Shown here: positions 6,939-15,807 of the stretch, piece after piece
How positions within the stretch are numbered: position 1 is the first letter of the stretch
Layout of the letters: every line of letters starts with the position of its first letter
NCBI GenBank assembly: GCA_028874335.1
Contig: JAPPJY010000030.1
Coordinates: forward strand, 5,810 to 41,700
Origin: Gemmatimonadota bacterium
Lineage (GTDB): Bacteria; Latescibacterota; UBA2968; GCA-2709665
DNA: 35,891 nucleotides
Direction: 5' to 3'
Translations under genes and position numbers: made by a program
Notes under the pieces: generated by a model
What the model was told of the DNA's origin: nothing
What the model saw: the letters and a program-made list of their open reading frames with translations, nothing else
Databases searched by the model: none

Positions 6939-8237
6939 TTACGCCGTGTTGGCTTCACGTATATTCGCGCGGGTTCCGGCGATATCGAAACAGGCGTACT
7001 GATTCTCCCGCATGATGCGGGTCGCAACGTCGATCGCCTGTTTCTCCGTCATATATCCGTCCTCGATCTCCGCCTCAAGCGCGCGGCAGATTTCATTTCG
7101 CGCCTGAATGGAATACGCGAGCGCACCGGTCGGCCATCCGGTGTCGCCCCCGAACGCGAACAGTTTATTGGCGGGGACGGCATGCAGAAAACGTCGCAGG
7201 AAGTCCCTGGAGCTGTATGGATCGATGCTCCACGCCCAGCAGAGATCGACCCAGATGTTGCGGTAGTGCTTCGCCAGTGCAACGAGTTCATCGCTATACG
7301 GATAGGCGATGTGCATCAGGACGAAACGCGCGTCCGGATATCGTGCGAATAGCGCGCACATATTCCCCGCGGCGATCCGGCTCACCGGCATTCGGTCGTT
7401 TCCCGCGTAGTATCCGGTGTGGATCTTGAACGGCAGGTTGTGTTCGATCGAGAGTTCCAGGCCCCGCGCCCAGCACCAGTCTCCCAGGCAGAGCCGCGTT
7501 TGTACCGGGATCTCTGCGCCTGGCTCCCGCAGTATCCTATCGAGCGCGATTGCCGCCTCCGCGTCGTCCCGCTCCGTCCAGTTCAGGGTACGGTTGTACG
7601 CGTGCTGCGCCTTCACCGCAATCGCGCAGCCGGCGTATTTCGAGAAGATGCCCTCCATCGCCCGCCTGAGGGACTTGAGCCCCGTCACCTCGTCATTCGT
7701 CTCAGCGTGAATCTGCTCCGTATCGATCTGCCCGTCGCAGAATCCCGCCCAGGATAGATCGTACAGGAAGAAATCGGGCCCGGACGGATCGGGAAGGCAG
7801 GCCCACTGGAAGTCGTCCGTCTGAACGTGGTCCAGGTTGGCCGCGTCGCGCAGCAGGCGAAGCCGTTCGCCGGGCTGCCGCAGGGCGTGAATCTTTTCCT
7901 GAGCGGACGCAATCGCGACCGCGGTCAGTTCATCGATGCCGTACACATGCCTGGCGATCAGCCGAACCGCTTCCCCGTATCCTGTAAACTGCGTCGCTTC
8001 CCAGGCTTCGCGGATGCCCTGGAATCGCCTGACGACGTCCGTATCCGACCCGTCCATCAGCCGCTTCATGGCAGCCGGACGTGCGCCGGCGGTGTGAAGG
8101 TCGGCCGGTACGTAGTTGCCGAACAGGTCCTGCAGGATGTCAGGGCCGTCGTTCACCCATTCCGGCTCTTTCCGCAGGTGCTCGTGCGTATCGACCAGTG
8201 CGATTTGCTCTACATGATGGCTCAGGTCGGTGTTCAT
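6939..8237 (-). CDS. Amidohydrolase-family metal-dependent hydrolase
   Basis: The 432-residue protein has the TIM-barrel amidohydrolase signature: VDTHEH near residue 15 (HxH metal site), KIHTGYYAGN (strand-4/5 His), VLMHIAYPYSD (strand-6 His) and FAFGGDTGWP (strand-8 Asp). The layout resembles amidohydrolase_2/uronate-isomerase-like members that act on carboxylated or lactone substrates. The exact substrate is unknown. It starts 32 nt after ubiX and lies last in the AKR-ubiA-ubiX series, so it is probably cotranscribed. Just after its stop begins dispersed-repeat copy A. A related carbon-oxygen decarboxylase role is possible given the flavin prenyltransferase neighbour, but this is speculative. 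Confidence 0.85.
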   Translation of the reverse strand: MNTDLSHHVEQIALVDTHEHLRKEPEWVNDGPDILQDLFGNYVPADLHTAGARPAAMKRLMDGSDTDVVRRFQGIREAWEATQFTGYGEAVRLIARHVYGIDELTAVAIASAQEKIHALRQPGERLRLLRDAANLDHVQTDDFQWACLPDPSGPDFFLYDLSWAGFCDGQIDTEQIHAETNDEVTGLKSLRRAMEGIFSKYAGCAIAVKAQHAYNRTLNWTERDDAEAAIALDRILREPGAEIPVQTRLCLGDWCWARGLELSIEHNLPFKIHTGYYAGNDRMPVSRIAAGNMCALFARYPDARFVLMHIAYPYSDELVALAKHYRNIWVDLCWAWSIDPYSSRDFLRRFLHAVPANKLFAFGGDTGWPTGALAYSIQARNEICRALEAEIEDGYMTEKQAIDVATRIMRENQYACFDIAGTRANIREANTA

Positions 8238-8269
8238 CCGATCGTCCCCACGCCGCTGCCGACGAGCGT

Positions 8270-8878
8270 TCAGGTCCCGGTCCAGGGCGGAAAGAGGTCG
8301 TGTTCGATGCCCAGCAGATTCAGAATCCGCCCCGCGATAAAATCCGCCAGGTCGTCAAAGGTCTCCGGCTTCTGATAGAACGCCGGCATGGCCGGCAGGA
8401 TGGCGGCACCCGCCTCCGCGGCAGCGGTCATGTTGCGGAGGTGGATCAGGTTCATCGGCGTTTCCCGCGGAACCAGGATCAACGGACGCCGCTCTTTGAG
8501 CGTGACGTCCGCCGCCCGCTCGATCAGGTTTCCGGAAGCGCCGTGGGCGATATTCGCCAGGTATTTCATCGAGCAGGGCACGACAACCATGCCGCGCAGG
8601 CCCACGGACCCGCTCGCGACAGGCGCCGCCATATTGCCGATCTGGTGAACGATCACGCGTCCGTTCGAAATTGCGGCGCCGTAACTATCCGCAAGAAACT
8701 CCTCAAACTCAGCCTGTTTTCCCTCGAAGCCCGCCTCCTCTCTCAGCAGCATCCAGCCGAACCCGGATACGATGAGATGTACCTCGTCGCCGTTCATCAG
8801 CAGCGCGCGCAGGGTGCGCAGCGCATAGATCGCCCCGCTGGCGCCGGTAACCGCAACCGCAATCCGGTTTAGCGCCAC
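8270..8878 (-). CDS. ubiX: UbiX-family flavin prenyltransferase
   Basis: The 202-residue protein begins [20 protein letters not shown], the flavoprotein nucleotide-binding start of UbiX/Pad1, and contains [16 protein letters not shown] and [17 protein letters not shown], the strongly conserved FMN and dimethylallyl-phosphate binding segments. It makes prenylated FMN, the cofactor of UbiD-type decarboxylases. The GTG start at 8878 lies inside the last codons of ubiA (10-nt overlap), so translation is coupled. No UbiD gene is in this window. With UbiA beside it, the pair fits quinone synthesis: either ubiquinone or, in anaerobes and many FCB bacteria, futalosine-route menaquinone. Confidence 0.93.
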   Translation of the reverse strand: MALNRIAVAVTGASGAIYALRTLRALLMNGDEVHLIVSGFGWMLLREEAGFEGKQAEFEEFLADSYGAAISNGRVIVHQIGNMAAPVASGSVGLRGMVVVPCSMKYLANIAHGASGNLIERAADVTLKERRPLILVPRETPMNLIHLRNMTAAAEAGAAILPAMPAFYQKPETFDDLADFIAGRILNLLGIEHDLFPPWTGT

Positions 8879-9729
8879 AGCACGTCTCCGAGTGTAAAGG
8901 CGAAAAAGACCGTGCTTATCGCGGCATTCACGTTCATGAACGCGACGCCCAGTTTCGATAGATCATCCGGTTTCACCAGCGAGTGTTCGTACACGATCAA
9001 TCCACCGACGATGACCAACCCGATCGAGTAGATGACGCCCATTCCGAAACGAACGCCCACTGCAGCCATCAGAACGAAAGAAACCGCATGCAAGACGCGC
9101 GCGATGACCAGCCCGCTGCGGGCGCCGAAGCGTTGCGGAATCGAATAGATCCCGTAGCCGCGGTCAAACGCCACGTCCTGGCAGGCATAGATGATATCGA
9201 ATCCGGAAACCCACGCCAATACGGCGCCGGCCAGAAGCAGGATCCAGGGGTCCAGACTTCCGGTAATCGCAATCCATGCGCCCACTGGCGCAACCGACAG
9301 CGCGAGCCCCAGAAAGAACTGCGTGGCCCACGTGAACCGTTTGGTGTACGAATAGAAGAACACAATGCCAAGGGCCACCGGCGACAGCGCGAAACACAGC
9401 GGGTTCAGTCGCCACGCCGCCAGAATGAGCGCCGCGGAAGAAATCGTAATCAATGCGCGCACGGCGGCCGGGGAGATCAAGCCCTTTGGCAACTCGCGGG
9501 AAGCCGTCCTGGGATTCGCCGCGTCCATGTCCCGGTCCACCAGCCGGTTGAACCCCATCGCGGCGCTCCTGGCGCCCACCATCGCCACGGCGATCCAGAA
9601 CACCTGCGATATATTGATGTCAAACTCCAAAGCCGCCAGCACCGCGCCGCTGAACGCAAACGGCAGGGCGAACACGCTGTGCGAAAACTTGATCATCCGC
9701 CCGTAGGTTACAATCCGTTCAACGAGCAT
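8869..9729 (-). CDS. ubiA: UbiA-family prenyltransferase (UbiA/MqnP-like)
   Basis: The 286-residue integral membrane protein has about eight hydrophobic segments and both Asp-rich motifs of aromatic prenyltransferases: [15 protein letters not shown] (near residue 80) and the second, [16 protein letters not shown] (near residue 175), with IPQRFG following. It attaches a polyprenyl chain to an aromatic acid in the quinone pathway. The second motif (D-x-x-Y-x-x-x-D-x-x-x-D) is also that of MqnP-like proteins of the futalosine menaquinone route; the sequence alone does not settle which quinone is made, so the gene symbol is a family name. The ATG at 9729 lies 44 nt after the aldo/keto reductase stop, and ubiX overlaps the 3' end. 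Confidence 0.9.
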   Translation of the reverse strand: MLVERIVTYGRMIKFSHSVFALPFAFSGAVLAALEFDINISQVFWIAVAMVGARSAAMGFNRLVDRDMDAANPRTASRELPKGLISPAAVRALITISSAALILAAWRLNPLCFALSPVALGIVFFYSYTKRFTWATQFFLGLALSVAPVGAWIAITGSLDPWILLLAGAVLAWVSGFDIIYACQDVAFDRGYGIYSIPQRFGARSGLVIARVLHAVSFVLMAAVGVRFGMGVIYSIGLVIVGGLIVYEHSLVKPDDLSKLGVAFMNVNAAISTVFFAFTLGDVLWR

Positions 9730-9773
9730 GGGTGGGTCCCAACCTGTACCCGTCCACTCGCACAGAGGATCCG

Positions 9774-10856
9774 CTATCGCGGTCCGAGCGCGGCGTTGAC
9801 AGTTTCATCGATTCGAGACATCTCGTCGTCCGTCAATTCCACGCCGGCCGCGTTCACATTGTCCTCCAGATGCCGCATTTCCGTTACGCCGGCGATGACG
9901 GACGGCACCTGCTCGTTGGCCAGCAGCCAGGCGATCGCGAGCTGGGCAAAGGAAATCCCCTTCGCTTCCGCAACCGCGAGCAGCCCTTCAACGGCCTCCA
10001 GGTAGGGTTCGGTCAAGAACTCGGCCTGGTCGCCGTCGTCTATGATCCGGCCGCTCGCGTCGTCCAGCCTCCCCTTGCGGTACCTGCCCGTGAGCAGACC
10101 GCTCGCAAGCGGATAATAGGGTATCACGCCCACTTCGGCCCTGGCAGCCGCCTTCAGGAAGTCCGCCGCCCTGGCGCCCTCCTCGGCCGTGACCGCATCC
10201 TGCTGTACGAGGTTGTACCGGTTCTGCACGGCCACAATCCGCCGCGAGACGTCCTTGCCCACCTTTTCCAGCGTTGCGACCACGTTCGCCATCTGTTTCG
10301 CCGAATGATTGGATACCGCCAGGTAACGCACCTTCCCCTGCGTGACCAGATCGTCGAACGCGCCCCAGGTCTCCTCGATCGGCACCCGGTAGTTTCCCTC
10401 GTCGTCGGTGCCGTTCTGGTGCAGGTAGAGCAGGTCGATATAATCCGTCTGCATCCGCTCCAGACACTTGTCTACCCCGAAGTGGATGTATGTCCGGGAG
10501 GCGCCGAGCTGATTCGGCGTAAAGTCGGCCTCCATGGCGTGCTCCGGGCGCACCGGGTTGTGTATCTTGGTTGCCATCACGACCTGCTCCCTGACCGACC
10601 CTGGACGGGAGGAGAAATAACGGCCAAGCAGACGTTCCGAGTTTCCCGATGCCAGGTTGTAGGAACATGCCGTATCCCAGTGAAAGACCCCCAGTTCCAG
10701 GGCGCGGTCCAGGACCTCGAACCCCTCGTGGTCCCCGATGCGGGATCCATCGTACACGGGATCGCCCCATTTCCACATGCCCAGTCCTACCACGGACACG
10801 AACAGACCGGAATTCCCAACCCGCCGGCACGGCATGCCTCTGAATTCCTCTGCCAT
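9774..10856 (-). CDS. Aldo/keto reductase
   Basis: The 360-residue cytoplasmic NADPH-dependent reductase has the catalytic tetrad: Asp and Tyr in FHWDTACSYN, Lys in VMATKIHN and His in LLYLHQN. The cofactor end shows PYYPLASGLLTGRY and VIAGVTEMRHLEDNV. The family matches Kv-beta/YghZ-like members that act on sugars and aldehydes. GGAGG lies 9 nt upstream of the ATG at 10856. A 167-bp gap separates it from the BNR-amidase gene upstream, and the quinone genes follow after 44 nt. In the setting of sulfatase-like and Gfo/Idh/MocA genes it may reduce a sugar-derived carbonyl; this is inference. Confidence 0.92.
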   Translation of the reverse strand: MAEEFRGMPCRRVGNSGLFVSVVGLGMWKWGDPVYDGSRIGDHEGFEVLDRALELGVFHWDTACSYNLASGNSERLLGRYFSSRPGSVREQVVMATKIHNPVRPEHAMEADFTPNQLGASRTYIHFGVDKCLERMQTDYIDLLYLHQNGTDDEGNYRVPIEETWGAFDDLVTQGKVRYLAVSNHSAKQMANVVATLEKVGKDVSRRIVAVQNRYNLVQQDAVTAEEGARAADFLKAAARAEVGVIPYYPLASGLLTGRYRKGRLDDASGRIIDDGDQAEFLTEPYLEAVEGLLAVAEAKGISFAQLAIAWLLANEQVPSVIAGVTEMRHLEDNVNAAGVELTDDEMSRIDETVNAALGPR

Positions 10857-10997
10857 TTTTCAGACCTCCAATGATTGGAATTGTCGTCAAACATCCATCG
10901 CCACTGTGAACCGATATCGGCCGGATCACGGCGTTACAACACGTCCCGTTCAGTGCCTTTACCTTTTGTGTCTTTTGTGCTATTTGTGGTAAGTTCT

Positions 10998-11025
10998 GCC
11001 GTTGCTTTTCTTCGGATTAAGGTTA
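10998..11025 (-). repeat. Dispersed element, solo end fragment D
   Basis: GCCGTTGC, TTTTCTTCGGATTAAGG and TT match the terminal 30 bp of copy A read on its other strand. The TAA stop codon (11023-11025) of the BNR-amidase gene lies inside its last bases. No remainder of the element is visible. It is preceded by a low-complexity run TTTTGTGTCTTTTGTGCTAT. Confidence 0.6.
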
Positions 11026-13839
11026 AGCGGGCCGGAGACGCGGATGTTGATTGTGCCAATCCGTCGCCTGCTCGTACGCCAGGCCGGCGGCCAGAACGGT
11101 CGCTTCGTCGTAGAGGTTCCCGATCAGCGTCAACCCCAGGGGCATCCCGTCCACGAAGCCGCACTTCAGCGTGAGGGCCGGATGTCCGGTGAGATTGGTT
11201 GTCGCGAGACTCGCCCCGGCTCTACCCGGCGCCAGAAGCACGTCCCAATTCGCCATCAGTTCCTCCATGTCGCGAATCATCAGGGAACGAACCTGTTGCG
11301 CCCGCAGATACTCGACTGCAGGCACCATACGAAAGCTGCGAAATACCGTGGGCCAGGAACTCTTGTCCGCATCGCTCATGGCGTCCAGTTCGCCCGCCCG
11401 GGTCGCGCTGTCGAACGCGGCCGCCGCCTCCACGCACAGCATCATCGACACCGCGCTCTGCGGACACGCCGGTAGCGTCACCGGCTCTACCCGGAGCCCC
11501 AATTCCTCAAACCTGCAAAACGCCTCCTGGTAGACGGCGCGGTCATCGGACGACGCTATCGCATCGAATTCAGGCTTGATATAACCGATTCGCAATGCCT
11601 TCGTGTCGGTTGCCGCAGGCCAGTTGAACGGCGCGTCCACCACGGACCGATCTCTCCCGTCCGGTCCGCGGATCGCGCTGAACACGGCCGCGCAATCTTC
11701 AACGCCGCGGCACATGGGGCCGAGTTTATCCATGGTCCAGGCAAGCGCCATCGCGCCGTACCGGCTTACGCGGCCGTAGGTTGGCCGCAGCCCCGTTACC
11801 CCGCAGGTGTGGCTCGGCCCCACGATGGAGCCCAGAGTTTCCGAACCGATGCTGAAGCCGACGAGGCCCGCGGCGGTCGCCGCGCCGGGGCCGGCCGAAG
11901 ACCCGCTCGAGCCGGTTTCCGTATTCCATGGATTCCGGGTCATTCCGCCAAACCAGTGCGGCCCGTTGGCGAGGGCTCCGGTTGAGAGTTTGGCCACGAG
12001 AACCGCGCCTGCATCCTGAAGCCGTTCCACAACGGCCGCGTCGGTTTCAACTGTCTGTTCCCTGAAGGGCGTGGCGCCCCACGTGGTCCGGATCCCCTTT
12101 GTGGCAAGCAGGTCCTTGGCGCCCCAGGGAATCCCGTGCAGCGGGCCCCTGTACCTGCCGTCCATGATCTCAACTTCCGCGGCCTTCGCCTGCGCCATCG
12201 CCAGGTCGTCGGTGAGTGAGACCACGCAATGCAACGTTTCCCCGAATGCGTCCAGACGGTCCAGGTAGAGCCGGGTGAGTTCCACGGGAGACACCTGCCG
12301 CGTTTCTACCAGGCGGGCGAGCGCGCTCACGGGCAGAAAGGCCAGGTCCTCCCTGGATTCCGGTTGCTCGACCGCGGAAGCAGTCAACCGGAACGGACGC
12401 TGTTCTCCGGATGGCGGCGGCTTCACGCCGGGCAGGAATATCGAGGCCGGGCTCACGTCGTAGCCCACGTCCACGTCGCGAAGTTCCCGGTAACGGAGAC
12501 GGTATTGCTCCACGTCCCGCCTCATTTTCCCGCGCTGTTCTTCGGTAAAGCGGATTCCGCTCAACTGCTCCGCGCCCGCGACCCGGGCGTCGACCACGAC
12601 TGCTTCCGCCTCTGCGATGCTGTTCAGCGATACAAGCCGGATCTCCGTATCGATATCCGGGCTGCATCCCTCGCCGATATGCCCGTGCGTATAGACCAGA
12701 TGCGGTACGTCCACACGGTTGTGTCCCGTCTGCCGTTCGAGGGCCGGCAGCCAGTTGGATGCGTCAGGTTCGTCCGCCGATATCCTGTAGCCCGAAAACG
12801 TCACCCCGCCGTCCCGCGACGTAAACAGCGCAATCTCGTTGGTGGAATCCGACCAGCCGCCGCCCCGCCGGCAGACCGGGACCGCGGCGTAGATCACGCC
12901 GTCGTCCGCGATGCTGAGCGCGCACACGTCCGACATTTCGCACCGTCCGAACAGCCGCTCCGCCCCGGGCATCAACGAAACGACCCGCCAGTCGTTCTTT
13001 ACCCTCGTGTAGACGAACGTCTCCGACGTACCGCTCTCGCGGCGATTCAGCGTAAAGCAAAGCGTTCCCCTGCCGCCGGTCACGACGTTGCCCATACGGA
13101 CGTCGAGACCTTCGTCGAATTCGATGATGCAGGGTGAAGCGGGAGTCGTGGGGAGTTCCAGCGCGCGTCCGTCGACGGTCTCCCAGTTCTCGCCCCCGTC
13201 GCGGGACCGCATCACGCCGAATCCCCTGCCGCGCGTGTCGCCATAGTCCGCTTCGGTTGCCCGCACGATGTGATAGGCAAGGTAGAGCGTTCCACTCCCG
13301 TCGACGTGAAGCGCGTTCTCGAACTGCGTATACGCGGGGGGTCCCTCGGGGTCCACGAGCTTGACCGGGTCCGTCCATTCGCTGCCTCCGGTCCTTTTCT
13401 GATATACCAGCGACCAGGGTCGTTCCGCGGCGTACGACCCGCGGTAACAGGCATGCAGCGTATCGTCCCCGTCGCAGACCAGGCTCGGATAGGTCGCCGC
13501 GGTTCCTCCGAACGAGGGCTGTTCCACCCACGATGTTGAGGTATTGGGACGTCTGCTCACCACGTGACGGATCGGATTGTGATGGGGACCGAATGCCAGG
13601 TGCAGGTATCCCCGCGAATCCATTGCAAACGCCGCTCCCGCGTGGTTGTCATCCCCGGTTCCCACGTAGATCGGCCTGCCCCAGCGCCTGGTCTTGTGGT
13701 GGTAGGTCCGCACGTAGATCTTGCAGATCTGGTCCAGCCACGCCACGTGTGTTTTGCCCGCGTGGGTCAGGATCTTGTTGCTCATCGTGTACGCGGTTCC
13801 CCGCGTTGATCCCGTAACGGAAAGCACCTTGTGCTTCAT
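11023..13839 (-). CDS. Fusion: BNR_4 beta-propeller plus amidase-signature hydrolase
   Basis: One uninterrupted 938-residue reading frame. Residues about 1-410 match the BNR_4 propeller found in sialidase- and polysaccharide-lyase-like proteins: KTHVAWLDQICKIYV, DDNHAGAAFAMDSRGYLHLA and Asp-box motifs such as SRDGGENWE and SRDGGVTFSG. Residues about 425-938 are an amidase-signature enzyme, including its usual N-terminal extension (GIRFTEEQRGKMRRDV). Its triad is Lys575 (PWGAKDLLA), a cis-Ser within 644-648 (GSSGSSAG) and nucleophile Ser671 (GSETLGSIVGPS). Such amidases are normally separate proteins of about 500 residues. The ATG at 13839 is chosen because the domain begins there and a GGTGAG precedes it; an upstream extension would be Arg-rich and overlap the next gene. 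No signal peptide is seen. The propeller may bind a glycan while the amidase cuts an amide on it. Confidence 0.9.
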   Translation of the reverse strand: MKHKVLSVTGSTRGTAYTMSNKILTHAGKTHVAWLDQICKIYVRTYHHKTRRWGRPIYVGTGDDNHAGAAFAMDSRGYLHLAFGPHHNPIRHVVSRRPNTSTSWVEQPSFGGTAATYPSLVCDGDDTLHACYRGSYAAERPWSLVYQKRTGGSEWTDPVKLVDPEGPPAYTQFENALHVDGSGTLYLAYHIVRATEADYGDTRGRGFGVMRSRDGGENWETVDGRALELPTTPASPCIIEFDEGLDVRMGNVVTGGRGTLCFTLNRRESGTSETFVYTRVKNDWRVVSLMPGAERLFGRCEMSDVCALSIADDGVIYAAVPVCRRGGGWSDSTNEIALFTSRDGGVTFSGYRISADEPDASNWLPALERQTGHNRVDVPHLVYTHGHIGEGCSPDIDTEIRLVSLNSIAEAEAVVVDARVAGAEQLSGIRFTEEQRGKMRRDVEQYRLRYRELRDVDVGYDVSPASIFLPGVKPPPSGEQRPFRLTASAVEQPESREDLAFLPVSALARLVETRQVSPVELTRLYLDRLDAFGETLHCVVSLTDDLAMAQAKAAEVEIMDGRYRGPLHGIPWGAKDLLATKGIRTTWGATPFREQTVETDAAVVERLQDAGAVLVAKLSTGALANGPHWFGGMTRNPWNTETGSSGSSAGPGAATAAGLVGFSIGSETLGSIVGPSHTCGVTGLRPTYGRVSRYGAMALAWTMDKLGPMCRGVEDCAAVFSAIRGPDGRDRSVVDAPFNWPAATDTKALRIGYIKPEFDAIASSDDRAVYQEAFCRFEELGLRVEPVTLPACPQSAVSMMLCVEAAAAFDSATRAGELDAMSDADKSSWPTVFRSFRMVPAVEYLRAQQVRSLMIRDMEELMANWDVLLAPGRAGASLATTNLTGHPALTLKCGFVDGMPLGLTLIGNLYDEATVLAAGLAYEQATDWHNQHPRLRPA

Positions 13840-13879
13840 CACTCTCACCCGTCTTGCGCGTACGCCGCGACAACCCGCG

Positions 13880-14581
13880 TCACGCGTCCGTCCGGATTCT
13901 TGCCACCCATCCCGACGTGGCGTCGCAATAAAGGAACCCGCCATTGTAACCGGAGAGCCCGTGAGGCTCCGGATCGGACGGCGGGACATGGATGCGATCC
14001 AGTTGATCGCCCGTGCGCGGATCGAGTTTTACGATCACACGATCCGAAGTGTGTACGATCCACACCCCGTTCTCAACGCGAACAACGCCGTGCGCCCGTC
14101 CGTACGGAAGGGGTAACACCCGCTGAATCGTCCAGTCCGAGATACGTACTTGCGTCAACGTCTGGTCCTTCAACGTGGTCAACCACAGCGTTCCGGTCTC
14201 GAACGAATCGTACTCCAGCCCGTGCGTGCCGCCGCCGCCCGGCAGCGGCCATCGGCCGGTTGTAATTCCTGTCTTTGGATCCACCCGCAGAATTTCGCCC
14301 GAATCCGCGTCCGCGTCCCGGGGCGTTCTCCACTTCTCCGCCGAACCGTTGGCCGCCAGCCAGAGCGATCCGTCGCCCCAGGCCAACCCGCTGGTGTTGG
14401 ACGACTCGGTGGACACTTCGAACCGCATCCGCAGCATTCCGTACTCGTCCGCATCCGAGACGTCCAGCAGGGCGGCGCGGTCCGTTACCTGGTCGACCAA
14501 CCATATGCCGTCGCCGGTTGCCTGCACGCCGTTGGGCATCCCGTACGGCGCTCTGAACCAGCGTTCGATTTTCGCGTCCAT
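13880..14581 (-). CDS. SMP-30/Vgb-like beta-propeller protein
   Basis: The 233-residue protein repeats a propeller-blade pattern: GDGIWLVDQVTDRAALLDVS, GDGSLWLAANGSAEKWR, FETGTLWLTTLKDQTLTQV and ENGVWIVHTSDRVIVKLDP. Each blade has the G-x-[IL]-W-[LV] signature of SMP-30/gluconolactonase and virginiamycin-lyase (Vgb)-like propellers. No signal peptide is visible. With about four blades it is shorter than the six-bladed lactonases (around 290-300 residues), so it may be a partial propeller or complete one by dimerising. It sits 40 nt before the BNR-amidase start and 78 nt after the C45 gene, in the middle of a catabolic run. Lactonase activity is possible but the metal ligands are not convincingly identified. 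Confidence 0.75.
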   Translation of the reverse strand: MDAKIERWFRAPYGMPNGVQATGDGIWLVDQVTDRAALLDVSDADEYGMLRMRFEVSTESSNTSGLAWGDGSLWLAANGSAEKWRTPRDADADSGEILRVDPKTGITTGRWPLPGGGGTHGLEYDSFETGTLWLTTLKDQTLTQVRISDWTIQRVLPLPYGRAHGVVRVENGVWIVHTSDRVIVKLDPRTGDQLDRIHVPPSDPEPHGLSGYNGGFLYCDATSGWVARIRTDA

Positions 14582-14659
14582 GCTCGATGCTTTCTGATGT
14601 TGCGTCGTAAGCCCGCGTATATAAGGTGATTCAGGAACCGCGGCCGGTGGCGATACCGC

Positions 14660-15757
14660 TCAGGCGACACGCCGGCCCCGGACCTCGAACAGCCGGTACT
14701 CCACCCAATCGTGCTCGCAGCACGGGCCCCTGGCAAACCACGCCCGCCCATTGGACGGCTCCAGAACAATGCCGCAGATCGTCTGCCCGCATCCGTCCAC
14801 GCTGTGCCTGCAGATCGAAACCGGGCTGTTCACGTGGTCGCCCAGCGCCGACCTGATCGTTTCCGCATCCGGTTCGGCAGACCTGCGCAGTAGCCGCGTT
14901 GCCCGGCCCCAGCGTGCGAGGCTCTGACCTCGCTGATCGTTTGCGCGTCGCTCCAGCGGTATGAGGCGTTCCGCCAGATAATGATTCGAATGCGCCAGCG
15001 GGCCGTCGAACGGGCTGGTGGCCTCGTAGTCGGCGGCCGTGGTCTCCAGGTTGTAGATCTCCCCTTGGCGGTCGCACAGAACATAGTTCATGCCGGACGC
15101 GCGGCGAGAGGCGACCACGGCGTCGATGGCGTCTCCGATCTGTGCCGTTTCGAGAATCCGCCGGATGACGAACGGGTAGGGCACGCCCGGCCCGGCGTCT
15201 CCGGGAACCAGGTTGTTGATGACCACGCCGATGCCTTCGCTGTTCAGGCCTGCGCTCCCCAGCATTCCCGCCGTTGTGTACATGAGCGCGTCCGGTCCGG
15301 CGCCCGTGATTTTCAGGAGTACCGCCGCAGGCTGGAAGATCTCCACCAGGTCGTAATTCTGGCCGATTGCAGCCCGTGTGCCGCCTTCCATATCGGGGAC
15401 CATAAACGTCGTACATCCCGCACCGACAAAGTTGGGAGAGAGATAGTCGAAGATGTCCAGGAAGCCGTTGAGCGCCATAATCTCCTCAACGGGCACGCCG
15501 GCGCCCGCCGCAATTCCTCCGGCCTCTTCAACCAGGTCCGGAGCGTATGCTTCCGCGGGCTGTGCATAGGTCGCCGAGATTTCAAGCACCCGTGTCTTGC
15601 TCAATACAGGTACGGAATGGCGCCGGCTCGTGCGCTCCAGATAGTCAAAATAGACCGGAAGCAGCGCGCGAATCTCCTTCCGGAACACCTCTCCATGCGC
15701 CTGCCCGCGATTTGAGGGCGATCCTGACGCCTCGAGGAGCGGAAAACCGTCGCTCAT
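14660..15757 (-). CDS. C45 Ntn-hydrolase/acyltransferase (AAT/IAT-like)
   Basis: The 365-residue product belongs to the acyl-CoA:6-aminopenicillanate acyltransferase family (peptidase family C45). These proteins cut themselves before a Cys that becomes the N-terminal nucleophile. The likely Cys is residue 115 in VGAGCTTFM, followed by AIGQNYDLVE, NSEGIGVVINNL and MNYVLCDRQGEIYNLE, all typical of the fold. The start is the ATG at 15757: AAGGAG lies 7 nt upstream, while the ATG at 15763 would be only 1 nt from it. It lies 50 nt after the sulfatase-like gene. Members hydrolyse or transfer acyl groups on amides, which would suit the neighbouring amidase. Confidence 0.88.
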   Translation of the reverse strand: MSDGFPLLEASGSPSNRGQAHGEVFRKEIRALLPVYFDYLERTSRRHSVPVLSKTRVLEISATYAQPAEAYAPDLVEEAGGIAAGAGVPVEEIMALNGFLDIFDYLSPNFVGAGCTTFMVPDMEGGTRAAIGQNYDLVEIFQPAAVLLKITGAGPDALMYTTAGMLGSAGLNSEGIGVVINNLVPGDAGPGVPYPFVIRRILETAQIGDAIDAVVASRRASGMNYVLCDRQGEIYNLETTAADYEATSPFDGPLAHSNHYLAERLIPLERRANDQRGQSLARWGRATRLLRRSAEPDAETIRSALGDHVNSPVSICRHSVDGCGQTICGIVLEPSNGRAWFARGPCCEHDWVEYRLFEVRGRRVA

Positions 15758-15807
15758 GTGCATGCTCCTTCATCGTGAGTACGGCGGCAATTCCTTCCGA
15801 AATGTGT

